Positions 12,886 through 24,933 of a stretch of 64,000 bases of DNA are shown here, in pieces (position 1 is the stretch's first letter; every line of letters begins with the position of its first letter). The notes under the pieces were generated by a model, which did not search any database, was not told where the DNA came from, and saw only the letters and a program-made list of their open reading frames with translations. Source of the DNA: Uranotaenia lowii (taxonomy: Eukaryota; Arthropoda; Insecta; Diptera; Culicidae); assembly GCF_029784155.1 (NCBI RefSeq), contig NC_073693.1:116969003-117033002 (forward strand), given 5' to 3'. Position numbers and translations under genes: made by a program.

Positions 12886-13159
12886 GAAAAATGAAATAAA
12901 TAAAAATGGATTCAGGTTTATGGCTAAGTTTGTGTATGAAAAAAAATTGCTTTTTTTTTAAATGTATATGAAATAAAATATGAATTTATGTAGGTATTAT
13001 GCGTATCGTGAATCAGAATATTTTTTTGCAAAGTGGAATTTAAACTGCAATGATCTAGCCACACAAATTATCTAATTTTAGCTGTGAATTTGGTAACATT
13101 TGATCTCAAACCGCAAAAAGATTTTAAAGCTAAGCAATAATTTTCCTGAGCTTTTTATA

Positions 13160-13600
13160 GATGACCCATTCCAGCGTGACGTCACAACGTTTATAAAATA
13201 ATTTTTTGGTAAATTGTATGTAAGTTTTACAGGTCATATCGCACATTGTTAATAATTGTACATTATAAGGTCAAAATTTAATTCTCTACAATTTGAAATC
13301 AAAAGTTTTTGTAGAATAAATAGTTAACAAAATATAAGCAAAAGAAATCGTGACGTAACAACGCGCCTCTTTTTCCACTTTTCAGTTTTTTATACAACGT
13401 CACATTTTTCTGCTCTTCTATTTGATCAAATTTTATGAAAATGTCCGATTCATTACGACCAACAAATCGCTGTTTTTGATTTTTTCAAATTTTGATTTCA
13501 ATTTATTTTAGAGCGATTCAGTTTCGTGACGTCGCAACGCACCATTTTTTTTAAGCATGGTTTTGCAAAGCGTTGTGACGTCACGAAATTTTAGGGTTAG
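13160..13600. repeat. Segment with recurrent CGTGACGTCACAACG palindromes
   Basis: The CRE-like octamer TGACGTCA occurs at 13177 and 13576, with degenerate forms at 13351 and 13527. Each sits in a longer CGTGACGTCACAACG context. The outer copies are in opposite orientations, so this may be a foldback unit of about 420 bp. A further copy lies at 15625. Confidence 0.4.
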
Positions 13601-13950
13601 CTACATGAAATAAATCAAAGTATAATCTTAAAATGAATGCTTAGTTTACTTAAAATGCTTAAAAACTTTATAAATAATGTGATTTGGTGATGAAATCGAT
13701 CCATTTATTCCCAAAAATTAAAAGAAATTAAATCTCAAAAGCCCATATAAGCAGATAAGGTTTGCAACACTACTCACATCAATTTTATTCGAAGTTTTTT
13801 TGTGAGATCATGTGAATATCATTTAGGACAAAACTAAAACTAGGAAATATTTATTCGTAAAAGCGTTGAAATGTGTTTCTGAATCTTTAATCTTTAATTG
13901 GATTTTTGGTTTTATCACTGCGATTGTTTATACTGATAACGATAACTTCT

Positions 13951-14108
13951 ATCGACGTTTTTCGGTGAGTTTTAAAAATAATCAAAACAAATTACCAGTT
14001 GTCCATACGTTTCGAGCTACTTTCGAGCGAATGCCATAGTAGCTCGAAACGTATGGACAACTGGTAATTTGTTTTGACTTCTTTTAAAACTCACCGAAAA
14101 ACGTCGAT
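13951..14108. repeat. 71-bp inverted repeat with 16-nt spacer
   Basis: Arms 13951-14021 and 14038-14108 are reverse complements with about two mismatches, around ATAATC versus GAAGTC. The inner part contains AGCTCGAAACGTATGGACAA followed by CTGGTAA. A degraded single copy of this lies at 18272-18305. The RNA would form a long hairpin. Confidence 0.85.
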
Positions 14109-15711
14109 AACTTCGAAGTATTAATCTTTAATTGCAAAGGAAAGGAAAAATAAATGATAATTTCAAAGCCTTCTATCTTTTCAAAGATAGTTAATCGACA
14201 CTAGAGTGCCTAAATCAACCATGTAATGAAAATCTTATAAGTTGCAAGCTTAAAAAGATCCTAGGCCTAACACAAAGTACAGTGCCAAATTGGGGGATTG
14301 GCCCACGGAAATAGAGGGCACAATGAGCCTAAAATTTGTATGGAATTATGAGAACTTGGGTTTGGATGAACATGAAAACCAAGTTATGCGCCAATTTCTG
14401 AAGTCCCTATCGGCTGATTTGTTTTAATTATAGTCATTCACAAAACTTTCATAATGACAATTAGTTTATCTCAAGATGCCATTTCGACAATGGTTTAGTT
14501 AAAAAGATTTTTGAGTTTCAAAAATTAGCTTCTGATGGGTCAATTACAAAAAATACCTGAATGATCGTTAATCGACGCGAATATTGAACGTTATAGTTGT
14601 TCTATGATAACTCTAATCGAAACGCGTTCCTCAGATGAAATACTGTCATAATTGAAGCTTTAAAATTACTCCAATTAAAAGAAAAATTGGTTGATAATGA
14701 CCTAAATTATTGACGAAAAACAGTTTTTTTTTCATGCCGAACAAAATCTACATAATTCCATACAAATTTCAGGTGCGTTGCGTAATCCCTTTCCTTAGAA
14801 TAATCTGACCCAAATTTTGCATGAGACCTTGTGCTTGTACATATTTTAATTCATTTAATTTTGTAATTCAGTTCAAAGTCTCTTTTGTGAGATTGTTTGT
14901 GAACACGGGGTTCGATTTGGATTTTCTAGTGGTGGTGGATATTTCAATAGTGGCAGTTTTTTTTATTAAAATAATGTAACTAATTTAATTAATTAATTTT
15001 CTATGAAAATCTTATGAATTTTTTGATAAAAAAGTTAATCCATTAAGTTAACCATGTTTAAAGATTTTTTGGATCTCATTACATGTATTTCATGGAACTT
15101 ATTTTGTTTGAACATAATGCCAGAAAGAAATTGAAGCTACTAGCGGTGTTTTTAATTCTAACATAGATATATGAAGAACTTGATCTTTTGCCAGAATTTT
15201 TTAAATCACAGATAACTACCTGCTTTATGATTCACAAATATTCTTTTACAAAATCGATGAGGATTTCATTTGTTTGATAGTTTGTTTATTCTTGAATCAA
15301 GCGTTTTTAAGCGCTGTTTTATATGTATTATACGAAATGTTACAAAACAACTGAGTTAATGCAAAAAAAATTTAGTTTCTTTTAAAAATTGATAATAGAA
15401 TTCGTTTATTGTAGCGCATTGTTGTGTTGAACACGTATTGAAGAAATATTATCATAGTGTTGAAGTAAAAAGTCTTGAACTCGGGTGCAACTCACAACCT
15501 GCTAAACCGATTTTCAATCTAAAAATTGCGTTAAATTCCCCTTAAGAAGTTTGAAGAGACCTCCAATTTTCGACAATATGTGAAATTTCAGTAAATCATA
15601 AATTTAAAAATAGTTAAATTTTCGTGACGTCACAACGCTTAAAAATAGATACCTTTATCAACGATTCTAAAGCGTAAACTTGCAGTGACTGTTATTTATT
15701 TTATATCATGC
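14109..15711. other. AT-rich non-coding stretch
   Basis: No gene recognised. One TGACGTCA palindrome lies at 15625-15632. Confidence 0.5.
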
Positions 15712-15715
15712 TTAA

Positions 15716-16448
15716 GGGGGGGGGGTAGGGTCTAACATTTTCAAAAAATCGATTCTTTTATTTTTTTATTTTCTTATTGTAAAACATTTCAAGAATGTTG
15801 TGTCAAATTTTCAAGTCAATTGAAGCAAAACTGTAGAAGTTATAGGCCTTTATCTCCTCCTATCTAATACTGCAAGAAAGCAAGAGCAGAAACTTCAAAC
15901 GCGTTTTTCTCGAAAGCACATTTTTAAAGTCCGTGGACATCGTCATTTGAAAACTACTTATCCGATTCTTTTCAAATTTGGAACATATTTTCTACATATA
16001 AAATACCAGACCCCAACGTTTTTCCTTTTTGTTTTTTTTTACTTTGGGGAGATTTTACAGGTGAAAAATGGCGGATTTTTTTGTGAAAAATCGTAGTTTT
16101 TACTTCAAACAGTCACAAAAAAGTCAAAATTTTTTTTAAGTTTAATAAAAACGTTGGGGTCCAGAAAAACATTTATTAATAATATTTTGCTCTGATTTTT
16201 TGACTTCAGATGATTCTGTGCTGAGATACAGTGTCCACCGCAAATCCTGTTTTCTAAAAGGCATCCTCGAAAATGCTCCGTCACCGGCACATTTTACAAT
16301 ATTTTTCTACGAAAAAATTACTAAATGTTCTTTAAACAATGCTTTGTATAATGCAAAAAATTTTAATACATTTGTTTGAACGATAGCTCCAGAAAAAAAT
16401 CGTGAAAATGGTGTTTTTTTTATACCCGTTAGACCCTACCCCCCCCCC
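15716..16448 (+). mobile_element. TTAA-flanked MITE with oligo-G/oligo-C ends, copy 1
   Basis: The 733-bp unit is flanked by TTAA (15712-15715 and 16449-16452). It starts with a G-run then TAGGGTCTAAC and ends GTTAGACCCTA then a C-run, giving terminal inverted repeats of about 20 bp. A second copy lies in reverse orientation at 30137-30880. Inside, ACCCCAACGTTTTT and AAAACGTTGGGGTC form an internal inverted pair. A TTAA duplication is typical of piggyBac-type insertion; the link to that superfamily is inference, since no transposase is present. Confidence 0.8.
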
Positions 16449-16452
16449 TTAA

Positions 16453-17640
16453 AAGATGGCTTTTTTACCATCATTTTGCAATAATTTGTTTTGACATAGC
16501 TAGATTTTTGACAAAGTTACGTGATAAATAAATAATAATTGTATTAATTGCAAAAATCAATTTAATTTCATACTAAAATTTTTAAATTTCAACGTAAACA
16601 TACTCAATTCTAAAAAAAAGGTAGCTGAAAATCTATTAATGGAAAATGACACTCAAGAAATAACCTTTCTAACGTTATGTAATTTATTTTTGGATATTGA
16701 AAAATAAAAATCGGTTCTCCAGTTGAGGGGTGCTTGGAAAGGGTCAGTTACCAACAAAATAAAACTAAAAACATTCAGTTTTGCTAAATATAAGTACTTT
16801 ACATTTAAAAAAAAGTAAGTATCTGATGTACATAATGTATTTAACAGCTATTTGTAATTATTTTCCATGAATCTGTTTTGACATCTTCAGTTATTCACAG
16901 AACTATTATGATTTGTGTCTTATATGTCTCCTATTCCTTTTAGTTTTCATATGTTCTTACTCATCATAAAAAAATTGAGTTAAATCTTATTATTTTGTCA
17001 CAAAACTGTAATGTTATCCCTAGCGCCTAAGCCATTTTGCCGGTGCTTTTGTCAAATAAGTAGAGGAAGAAACCCCAAAGGAAGCCAAAACGGATAGGTT
17101 AGGGTTGGTTTGAAACAGGGATTCCATAGAGCTTGAGGCAATGCCACTGTCGTAGGGCAACGTTCCTATCATATCAATGGGATTCATTTCAATTGGATTT
17201 GATCTCGACATGATGTGAACTCTTTTCATCTGCCCTATCCTAAGCAATGCTGGGGAAAATAGGCATTTCGGAAACCCTCACTCAACAAAAAGCACTTGTG
17301 CCTAGCCCATGTGAGTGGGTGATAGTGTGTGATAGTCAAGGGAATATGTGAGAGGAATTTTCCCAAATATATGAATGAACCGGAGAATTCAAGAACCTGC
17401 AGGAGTACCAAATTTGTCGACTTTTTCAGACAGCTGCTGAGCCGTTTGTTGTTTAGAAGTAAACTGCATTTGCTTGTTTGTTAGGGTTACTAGGCTAATC
17501 AAATTATAAAAAAATGTTTTGAGTTTCGTTCGTAACTTGATATTTAACGTTTTGGATGTTATCCTAGCGTTGTATCCAGCAACTCTTCCTAAATTTTAGT
17601 GTTTTGAAAACCAAACAAATGTCCTTTTCCGAGACTACCC
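16453..17640. other. AT-rich non-coding stretch
   Basis: No recognised gene or repeat boundary. Confidence 0.5.
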
Positions 17641-17995
17641 AAGTTACCATAAGCACTAAGGCTGTGTATTTTTATAGCTTTATACGGGCATTCAAGTGCT
17701 AAATTGCATTATAGCAGCACATCAAGTGAAATTTTGCGTTAAGGCAGCCCCTCGAGTGATATGCTGCATCATGTTAGAATTATAGCACTCTTTTAAAATG
17801 CAACTATCATTTCTTCAGCTTTGCACAATGCCTTTGAAATGAAACATAGCTCTAAATCAGAATAACAAATGTTATATCCTCTAAGTAATAAATTGATATC
17901 ACACAAGCTTGCTATAATGCTTTTAAGCACTATTTAAGCACTACAGTGGCATTATCCCAAAGCACATTGGTATTGATTCCAAGTTTAGGGCACCG
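17641..17995. repeat. AGCACT-rich MITE-like segment (tentative)
   Basis: It starts near CCAAGTTACCATAAGCACTA and ends in AAGCACTATTTAAGCACTAC plus a GC-richer edge. TATAGCA, AAGTGCTA and AGCACT recur on both strands. The interior is non-coding. Exact ends and a target duplication could not be fixed. Confidence 0.3.
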
Positions 17996-18059
17996 GTTGC
18001 TGGAAATTTTATTTAAATATTAACTTTTTTCAACAATTTTAAGCAAACCTGAGAGTCAC

Positions 18060-18300
18060 TGAAAAATGCCGAAGCCATAGATGTCATGAGTTCGATTCCA
18101 GTTCATCTCCAAAAAAAATTTATAAAAAATCATTTAGCAAATTTTACGCGAGGGATTTTGGAAAGAGTTGCTGGTTACAACTGTTACTGATAAAACTAAA
18201 ATTTAGATTGAATGTTTAAAGAAAATATAATTTTAGTGTTCACTGCAGAGGACCAAATACTAGAGTAGTTCGAAACGTCTGCACAACTGGTAAATTTTGG
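18060..18300. repeat. B-box-like motif and GAAACGT-family relic
   Basis: GAGTTCGATTCC at 18088-18099 matches a pol III B box, but no clear A box precedes it, so this is at best a SINE fragment. At 18272-18305, AGTAGTTCGAAACGTCTGCA followed by CAACTGGTAA is a single-copy relative of the arm repeated at 13951-14108. Confidence 0.35.
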
Positions 18301-18305
18301 TTTTT

Positions 18306-19490
18306 CAACACAGAACAAACATTTACGGTGAATAATACAAATTCAACAATATTAATTTCATAAACCAACATTCAAATAGGGTAAATTTAAAATTTTGGCT
18401 GTTTTGGTCACTTTCTCTCTGGTATACTTGACCAATCACCGAACAAATTCAGATGGGACTCAAGAGTGGACCTCTCATGGGGACACTAATTGAAAATAAT
18501 ATTCTATGCAGAAACGTTCCTGGGAAGAAGCGATTTGGCTTTTGATGTGTCGTCCTGTCACAAATGTATGTGACATATTGGGATTCGTAGGATTTGGAAT
18601 GGATTTTTTTGATGCAGAGACAGACGATGGGAATTGCTTTGTTCTCAAGCAATGAATTATTGTCACCGGCATCGGATCCTCTTGTTCTGACATGTCCTAA
18701 ATGAAGGACTTTCGGCTTTGTATGGTCCAGTACTTGATAAATTATTCAAAAAACCGACAAGAGGTACAGGGTATGTTGTTGGTTGATGATGAATCCTGTT
18801 GAAAGTGACATACCTCAAGCAAGTTGAAATCATTCAACTGTTGGGTGAAAGTCACCTTCGGAGGAGACAAGTTTGATGTGTGTGTGTTTCTGAACTTGGA
18901 TTGTTGAAGTAATCGAAACTTGTTTTTTCAGAAATTTCCCGATTTGTCCCAAAAACTCAAACTGGCAAGTTCAACAGTTTTTTTTTATTTTTAAATTTCC
19001 TCGATGCTCTAAAAAAGAAAAAAGATTTCTGATTTTTTCACTGAAAATAACCGTCATCACCGCCGCAACAAATCCAATTCCTATCACGCTAATGATAATC
19101 CTTAAATCCTTTATGGCAGCTCTCAGAAGCTATGTGCTCGATCCCATGTCGAAGCTTTAGCCCATTCCATCGTTTTATGTTCTTTCGTTTGTTTTCCTTT
19201 TGCGCTCACGTTATGCAATCGGTTGCACTTCACTCGACTAACTATAATATCTTCCTTTCAATGGAATTTACTACCCTCACACATTGCGGTTTCATTTTTT
19301 TAAAGCTTTGATTCAGTATCATTTTCATTAACCTAGTCCACAGCAAAATTTAACTCTAGATGGAATTAACATAGTTCTGTAGAATGGTGACGCGCCGCAG
19401 TGTGATTTATGAAGCATTGCACTACAGTAAATTCAGCCAACAATTACCAACAAAAATAGTCTCTAGACAAAAAACGAACCAGACAATTAG
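18306..19490. other. Non-coding stretch
   Basis: Nothing recognised. Two overlapping minus-strand frames near 18449-18693 have no domain signature. Confidence 0.45.
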
Positions 19491-19496
19491 TCTCCA

Positions 19497-19536
19497 CTGA
19501 AGAAGGCTACAAAAAATAGCCGAAACGTCTAGACAG
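19497..19536 (+). ncRNA. Hammerhead-ribozyme-like motif (probably a retroelement relic)
   Basis: The order CTGAAGA (19497-19503), a 5-bp stem GGCTA/TAGCC (19505-19509 with 19517-19521, seven-base A-rich loop) and GAAA (19522-19525) matches the hammerhead core CUGANGA, stem II, GAAA. A self-complementary GTCTAGAC follows (19527-19534), which could give stem III only in a dimer. A clear stem I and cleavage-site UH were not established. Hammerheads of this kind are known from Penelope-like elements and other retroelements; catalytic activity here is not shown. Confidence 0.35.
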
Positions 19537-19688
19537 TAGTAAAAATTTATTTATTATATTTGCTCGTATATGTACAAAATCAATTAAAAAAAGCTTTTTT
19601 TTAGCATTCGCATAAACAGTCGCCTAAAACTTCGGATGGCGCTACTCGCCAATTCTCTGTTTCATGAAATAATAGTCATTGAGAATTG

Positions 19689-19703
19689 CCCCCCCCCCCC
19701 CCC
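19689..19703 (+). repeat. Homopolymer C tract
   Basis: A run of about 15 C. Its length may be unreliable in an assembly. Confidence 0.9.
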
Positions 19704-19794
19704 TTCCGTTCTTTACTAGATGAAGTAACACTCCCTTACTTTTAATTTCAAAAAAAGCAGTCATCCAATTCGTTGCCTAAGGGAAGGGTATACT

Positions 19795-22366
19795 ATCTAT
19801 TATATAAAATTCTCTTGTAACGGTGTTTGTAGTACTACTCCTCCGAAATTACCCAACCGATTCAAATGAAATTATTTTTAGAATATTCTGTGGGCATGCG
19901 AATCGGTTTATATCGAATAAAAACAATAAAAAGTCGCATCAATTGTCCGTTATCATTAAATTTGTAATAAATTGAATCAAATTAAAGTCATGGCCTTCAA
20001 TTTTTTCGAGATTTTCTTTACTTTGGACGCCGGGCGGGCAGTTTGTTTTTCGTCTCTATGGTCCAGGCGTCGCAAGCAAACGTCGTAGGAGGTTAGTAAC
20101 TATGGCATAGCATACTGTTTAGTGGGAATATTTGGGCGCGCATTTCTCAACCAAGCATAATTTCGATGCATGTGGTGACCACATGAAGCCTAGATGTGTT
20201 TTTTCTTCTTCATCATTCATTCAGATCATTTGTACAGCACATATGTAGTAATGAATGACGCCCAGATGTGACCCAGATTAATATTTTGCCGATCAAATCA
20301 AAACCATTCAAACGATTTGAAAAAATTAAAACTTCAATTCGTGTTATTTCAAGAAGGAATTGTTGTCTAAATAATATGAATTTAGTACTGATGCGTATGA
20401 AATAATGGTATGACTCTTTGCGGACTTTTGAAAAAAGAAAAGTGGAAAGACTTGGTTTATAATCCAAAACGCTAGAAATATTTTTCAAACATGTACAAAT
20501 GTGCTTCACAGAAGTTGTATCATGCGCCATTAAATTTATAGAACAACCACAAAATCCGTTGCAAATGAACAGACACATGAACTGAACAAAAGCCTGTACT
20601 TTAAAATGGATTATATGAGATTGATGTTCATTTGAAGGCCGAATGCAAAGAAGTGCAAACGTTCAACATTTAAAAAAAATGTATACATGATTTCTATTTA
20701 TAATTTATTTATAATTTATAAATGGTTGGGCCCAAATAAATAATCTGACTAATAAACTTACCTTTTTTTTAAATCGTTCACCAAAAAACTGTTTACAGGT
20801 TCCCTGTTTGTTTACACAGATTTCAAGTACGTACTTAACATAAATGTGTGTTTTTGTTTAACATATTTTGGTTACGTAGGTGAGACTTTAGATCCGATTT
20901 TTTGTTGACATATTTGTTTGTGTTCCAGAAGCATAATTTTATTAATAGCAGAAGCTGAATTTTTTTGATAAGTTTTTGTTATGTCCTAAAAGTATTGAAA
21001 ATAATATTAACTCCTGTCATTTCACACGGTGAAACAAGTGGCAATGCGCCTTTAAGTCATGAATTTTTCTCTAAAATAGTCAGATAGGGTATCCCGAGTG
21101 TTAAAACTGAACGGATAATTAAAATTTTTAAATGTTGAGGTAAATTTACATGAAAATTTCCAGAAAAAAAGAATGAACTCATGAAATCATCTTTGCCTTG
21201 AAAGATTAGTTCTGTTTTATGTATTTATTTTTTTAAAACCTGCATTCCAATTAAATCTTATTGAATCTTGAAAATATCACATAATCTTAAACAGAATCGC
21301 AAATCACCTTCAACACTGTTCAGGAAAATTTTAAATCAGACAACAATGGTTTAAATTGGCAGGTATGTATTTAAGGATAAAAAAGAAGATAAAAATGCTT
21401 TAATTCGGTTGAATAACAAAAAATTTAATCATATCTTTTCTCCTTTCAAAACCAAATTAAATTTCTTTGAATAATAACCCAATAAATCAAGACTTCTTGA
21501 TTTAACTAGCATTTTTTGCTAAAAACAGGGCGAACCTTTTTTTTTGGACATGATTTTGATGAAAATATGGATATAAATAACCACTGCTTCCAAATGTGAG
21601 GAAAGTGAAGCTGCTTGAAAATGGTTTGAAAAAAAATCATCTCTAATGTTTTTATTTCTTCAGTTCTAAAAAATATACCATCAAAAGCTACTCGGGAGCT
21701 ATAAGTGCTGCGCTAGGCAGACTATTGAGCAAACACTCCAAAAATTGTCCCGATATTCAAAATTCTTCTTCCATAAAGTTTCATATGCAATAAATTCCAA
21801 TAAATGAGGAATTTTTTTATTTCGATTTAAACCTTAAAGTGAACTCGAGCAAAGCGGAGTCAATCAACTAAATTGTATACAATAAATAAAACATAGATAT
21901 AATCAACATATGTTATTTATGGAACAAGTTACAAAGAGTGGATTTTTTTTTAGCACGAGGCTTGCCCAATTTGATGGTTACGTTGAGTGCTAAAAAAAAT
22001 CAAATAGGCAACGAGAAGCTGATACCTAATACCATTCGGCAATATTCAAAGCATCCGAATCAAAGAAAACTAAATGAAAAGCATTCATGTAAGATGCATG
22101 TAAGATTGATTGGAGATAATTTTTTGATAATTGGTAAAGACCCGTACAATTGAGTTAAAATTCCTAGATTTGATTCCGATATAATTGAGCGGGCCAATTC
22201 GAGCAAACGGAAAAGATGGGTATGTTTAAAAACTAGGACATGTTCAAGAAAGCGAGACGATTAACAACTCAAGATTTGATGCTTTTTTTAAGTCAAACAG
22301 CGAAAAAAAAACTTGAAATAGACGCCAAGTTTAAAATGGTAAGACGAAGTTTACCGGGTCTGCTAG
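19795..22366 (+). mobile_element. Helentron-like non-autonomous element (putative)
   Basis: The 5' side has CTATTATATAAAATTCTCTTG followed by ACCCAACCGATTCAAATGAA, a layout seen at the start of dipteran Helentron/HINE elements. The 3' side ends AAGTTTACCGGGTCTGCTAG, matching the conserved (A/C)CCGGGT..GCTAGT terminus. About 2.5 kb of AT-rich sequence between them has no Rep/helicase coding region. Calling it one unit from two ends is inference, and internal insertions are possible. Confidence 0.45.
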
Positions 22367-22514
22367 TTTTTTATAAAATTCTTGGTAATATTTTCAGCGA
22401 CGAACGAATAAAAACAGAAATCCACCATGGATTTCAAAAGAGCTAAATTATCTTAGAGATCAAAAGCAGAAAGCGCATAAAAACTGGAAGAAGAAACCAT
22501 CGCAAGCTAATAGT

Positions 22515-22560
22515 TCAGAACATGGCCGAAGGAACGGGGGGGGGGTTAAACCCCCTTCAT
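22515..22560 (+). repeat. G-run/C-run palindromic motif, copy A
   Basis: GGAACGGGGGGGGGGTTAAA followed by CCCCCTTCATGAAG. Related G-rich motifs occur in the inverted arms at 29890-29930 and 32915-32960, so it belongs to a dispersed family. Confidence 0.5.
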
Positions 22561-22973
22561 GAAGATCCAAAATGGCAAGCGAGGTATTCTACTCTACACT
22601 CAAAATTTTAAATTCAGAATCAAATTATGACAATAGAGTAAGGTCAATCAAGAGTAACAATCTAGACTAAAAACTAATGCCCCAAAAATCCATCCCAAGT
22701 CCAAAATTCTGCTACAATTTTTCAATTTTTTTCACTTGTTCATCGAAATTCAGGTCTGAATGTTAAATTTTGGATTAAATCTAACCCGTTTTGGAGGTTC
22801 TGATTACATAACTCTGATAACCAAAATTGTATTCCTATTTTCGTATTTCGGATTCTGTATCCTGTTCAGGATTCTTGATTTTCAGTTCGAATAATCATAA
22901 GAAATTATAATGAAAAGCCGCTTTGAAATCCTGGTTAAAATTTGATTTTGCATTTCATATCAAATTTGAATCA

Positions 22974-24895
22974 TCTATATATATAAAACAGGGAGAGAGA
23001 CAGACCATACAGAAATGTGCGAACACGCAAAACTTTTCACTGGATCATCCCATTAGCATGCGATTTTCTTTGTTGTGTTCGTCTTCACGCGAAGATTAAC
23101 ACAACGGAGAGAGAATTTCGAAAATGTTTTTATGGAATTTGAAAATTAATTTTTAGTTTTTATTCGTATCAAATAAAAGTCATGGCACCCAATTTCTATT
23201 TTTTTTTTTCATTCGAATCACACAGAGTAGGAAGGCGCCAAAAGCAATCGAGGCTTACTAATGTTCATACATCTCTCTATAGAAAGTTTCAGCGCCCATT
23301 TCCGTTGCAAGTGTACTTTTCACGTGACACCAGTAAAATGGATACTTGGATGTAATTGTTCACCTTCAGTTTGGGGTGAAAAAATAAAGAACGCAATAAG
23401 CCGGCATGGAGTATACCTATTATCGAAAATTGTCATTTTTGCTTCAGCATCAAGGCAACATTTTTTAAGCTAATTTACCCAATGCTAGCCGGATTGCCCG
23501 GTTTTATCCGGACTTGACCGGGTATTTGATAAAACAAAATTTAAAGGGCCCGGTCAATTCGTCCAGCCCGGTTGTCCGAATTTTTAAGAAAAAAATCTCT
23601 TATTCAGTTTTTTTTTTTTAAATTTTGCGTACTAAAACGAAATTTTTTGAGCAACTTTTAACATAATAATCATGCACGGTTTCTGGATGCTTAAAATACG
23701 ATTCCAAATTTCTGATGTGTTTCGAAGAAAAAAAATTATTAAAGTGCTTTTCGTTTTAATTTTTTTTAAGTAGTTTCTGTATTTAGCCCAAATTTGCTTG
23801 GTATGGCTCGGATTTTGGATTGACAATTTTGAAATCAAATGCCCGGATATTGTTAGATAGAATAAATTTGCCTGACCAGGATACGCGCGGGAAAAAAATC
23901 TGATCTCTTTTATTTACTCCGTTATTTTGTTTTGTTTATTTTCCGGTTAAATGGTCATATTATTCAAGAAAAATAATATTCTACGTATCACTGTGGAAGT
24001 TTTGACATATCCAAAACAACTGAACAGATAAAAATGAAATATTCCATTACAGAATCTTCTATTCATTTTATGGTATAACACCAAGAGAACGTCTAATTTT
24101 TAATTAAAAGAATAAGACGATCATAAATTGATTTACTTGGTTTTTGTAAACATCTTCCAATTCAAGAAGCTTGGAAAAGAAAAATTTTAGTCTCGACGAA
24201 AATATAATTTAAGATACAAAACAGAGATAATGAAAACTGAATTAGATTTGCAAAGACTTTTTTGAATTTCATTTCTGATTTTGAATTCAAGATCTCAAAG
24301 TAAAAAAGATTTCATAACCGTTTGATTTGAAATTGCTGAGAATAAAAATTCCACATACACATATATTGAATGTTCTAATTTTCTTTGTTCAGTGCTTAAG
24401 CATCCATTTCTCGATAAATATGATAAAGTAAAAGTCAATGTAAAAAAGATGATTTTAAAAATTAAGAGGAGATTATCTTATACAGAGAACATATCAAATG
24501 CATGATAGATAACGAAAAACAGAATGGTATATGAAAATTTGTTGATATTTATATACTTGCAGCATAAAAAAATCGCGAAATTTCATACCATGAAAAGTGT
24601 TGTGCCATTTCTACAAATTTGGTACCTATTTGATAAAGAAAATTTCAAACATGGTTTTGGCGAAAAAGGAAAGACAGTTGATCAAAACTGCTTAAAATGA
24701 CGACACATTTCAACAAATCACTTTTTGGCACTTATCTTGGGGTTAATAGAAATTGAACATATTCACTCCGTTTGAAGGTAACAATCCAGTTTCATGAGCG
24801 TAAATAATTATTTACCTATTTTCTGCTTATTTACATGTTCATTTTTTTTTTTTTGCACAATTCAAAGGCTTAACGAAGTTAGCCGGGTCAGAACA
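22974..24895 (+). mobile_element. Second possible Helentron-like unit (weak)
   Basis: CTATATATATAAAACAGGGA near 22975 resembles a Helentron 5' end. CGAAGTTAGCCGGGTCAG near 24874-24891 resembles a 3' end, without the final CTAGT. A CCCGG-family repeat (23488-23895) lies inside. The pairing is speculative. Confidence 0.25.
23488..23895 (+). repeat. Dispersed 'CCCGG' repeat, copy 2
   Basis: It begins GCCGGATTGCCCGGTTTTAT followed by CCGG and ends CCAGGATACGCGCGGG. It parallels 27052-27445 along its length, including a shared middle block (ACGAAATTTTTTGAGCAA against ACGAAATGTTTTGAGCAA). GC-rich motifs sit at both ends with an AT-rich centre. No transposase is present. Confidence 0.65.
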
Positions 24896-24933
24896 CGCAA
24901 CCGGCGCCCGCCTCGGTTAAATAACACGTGACT

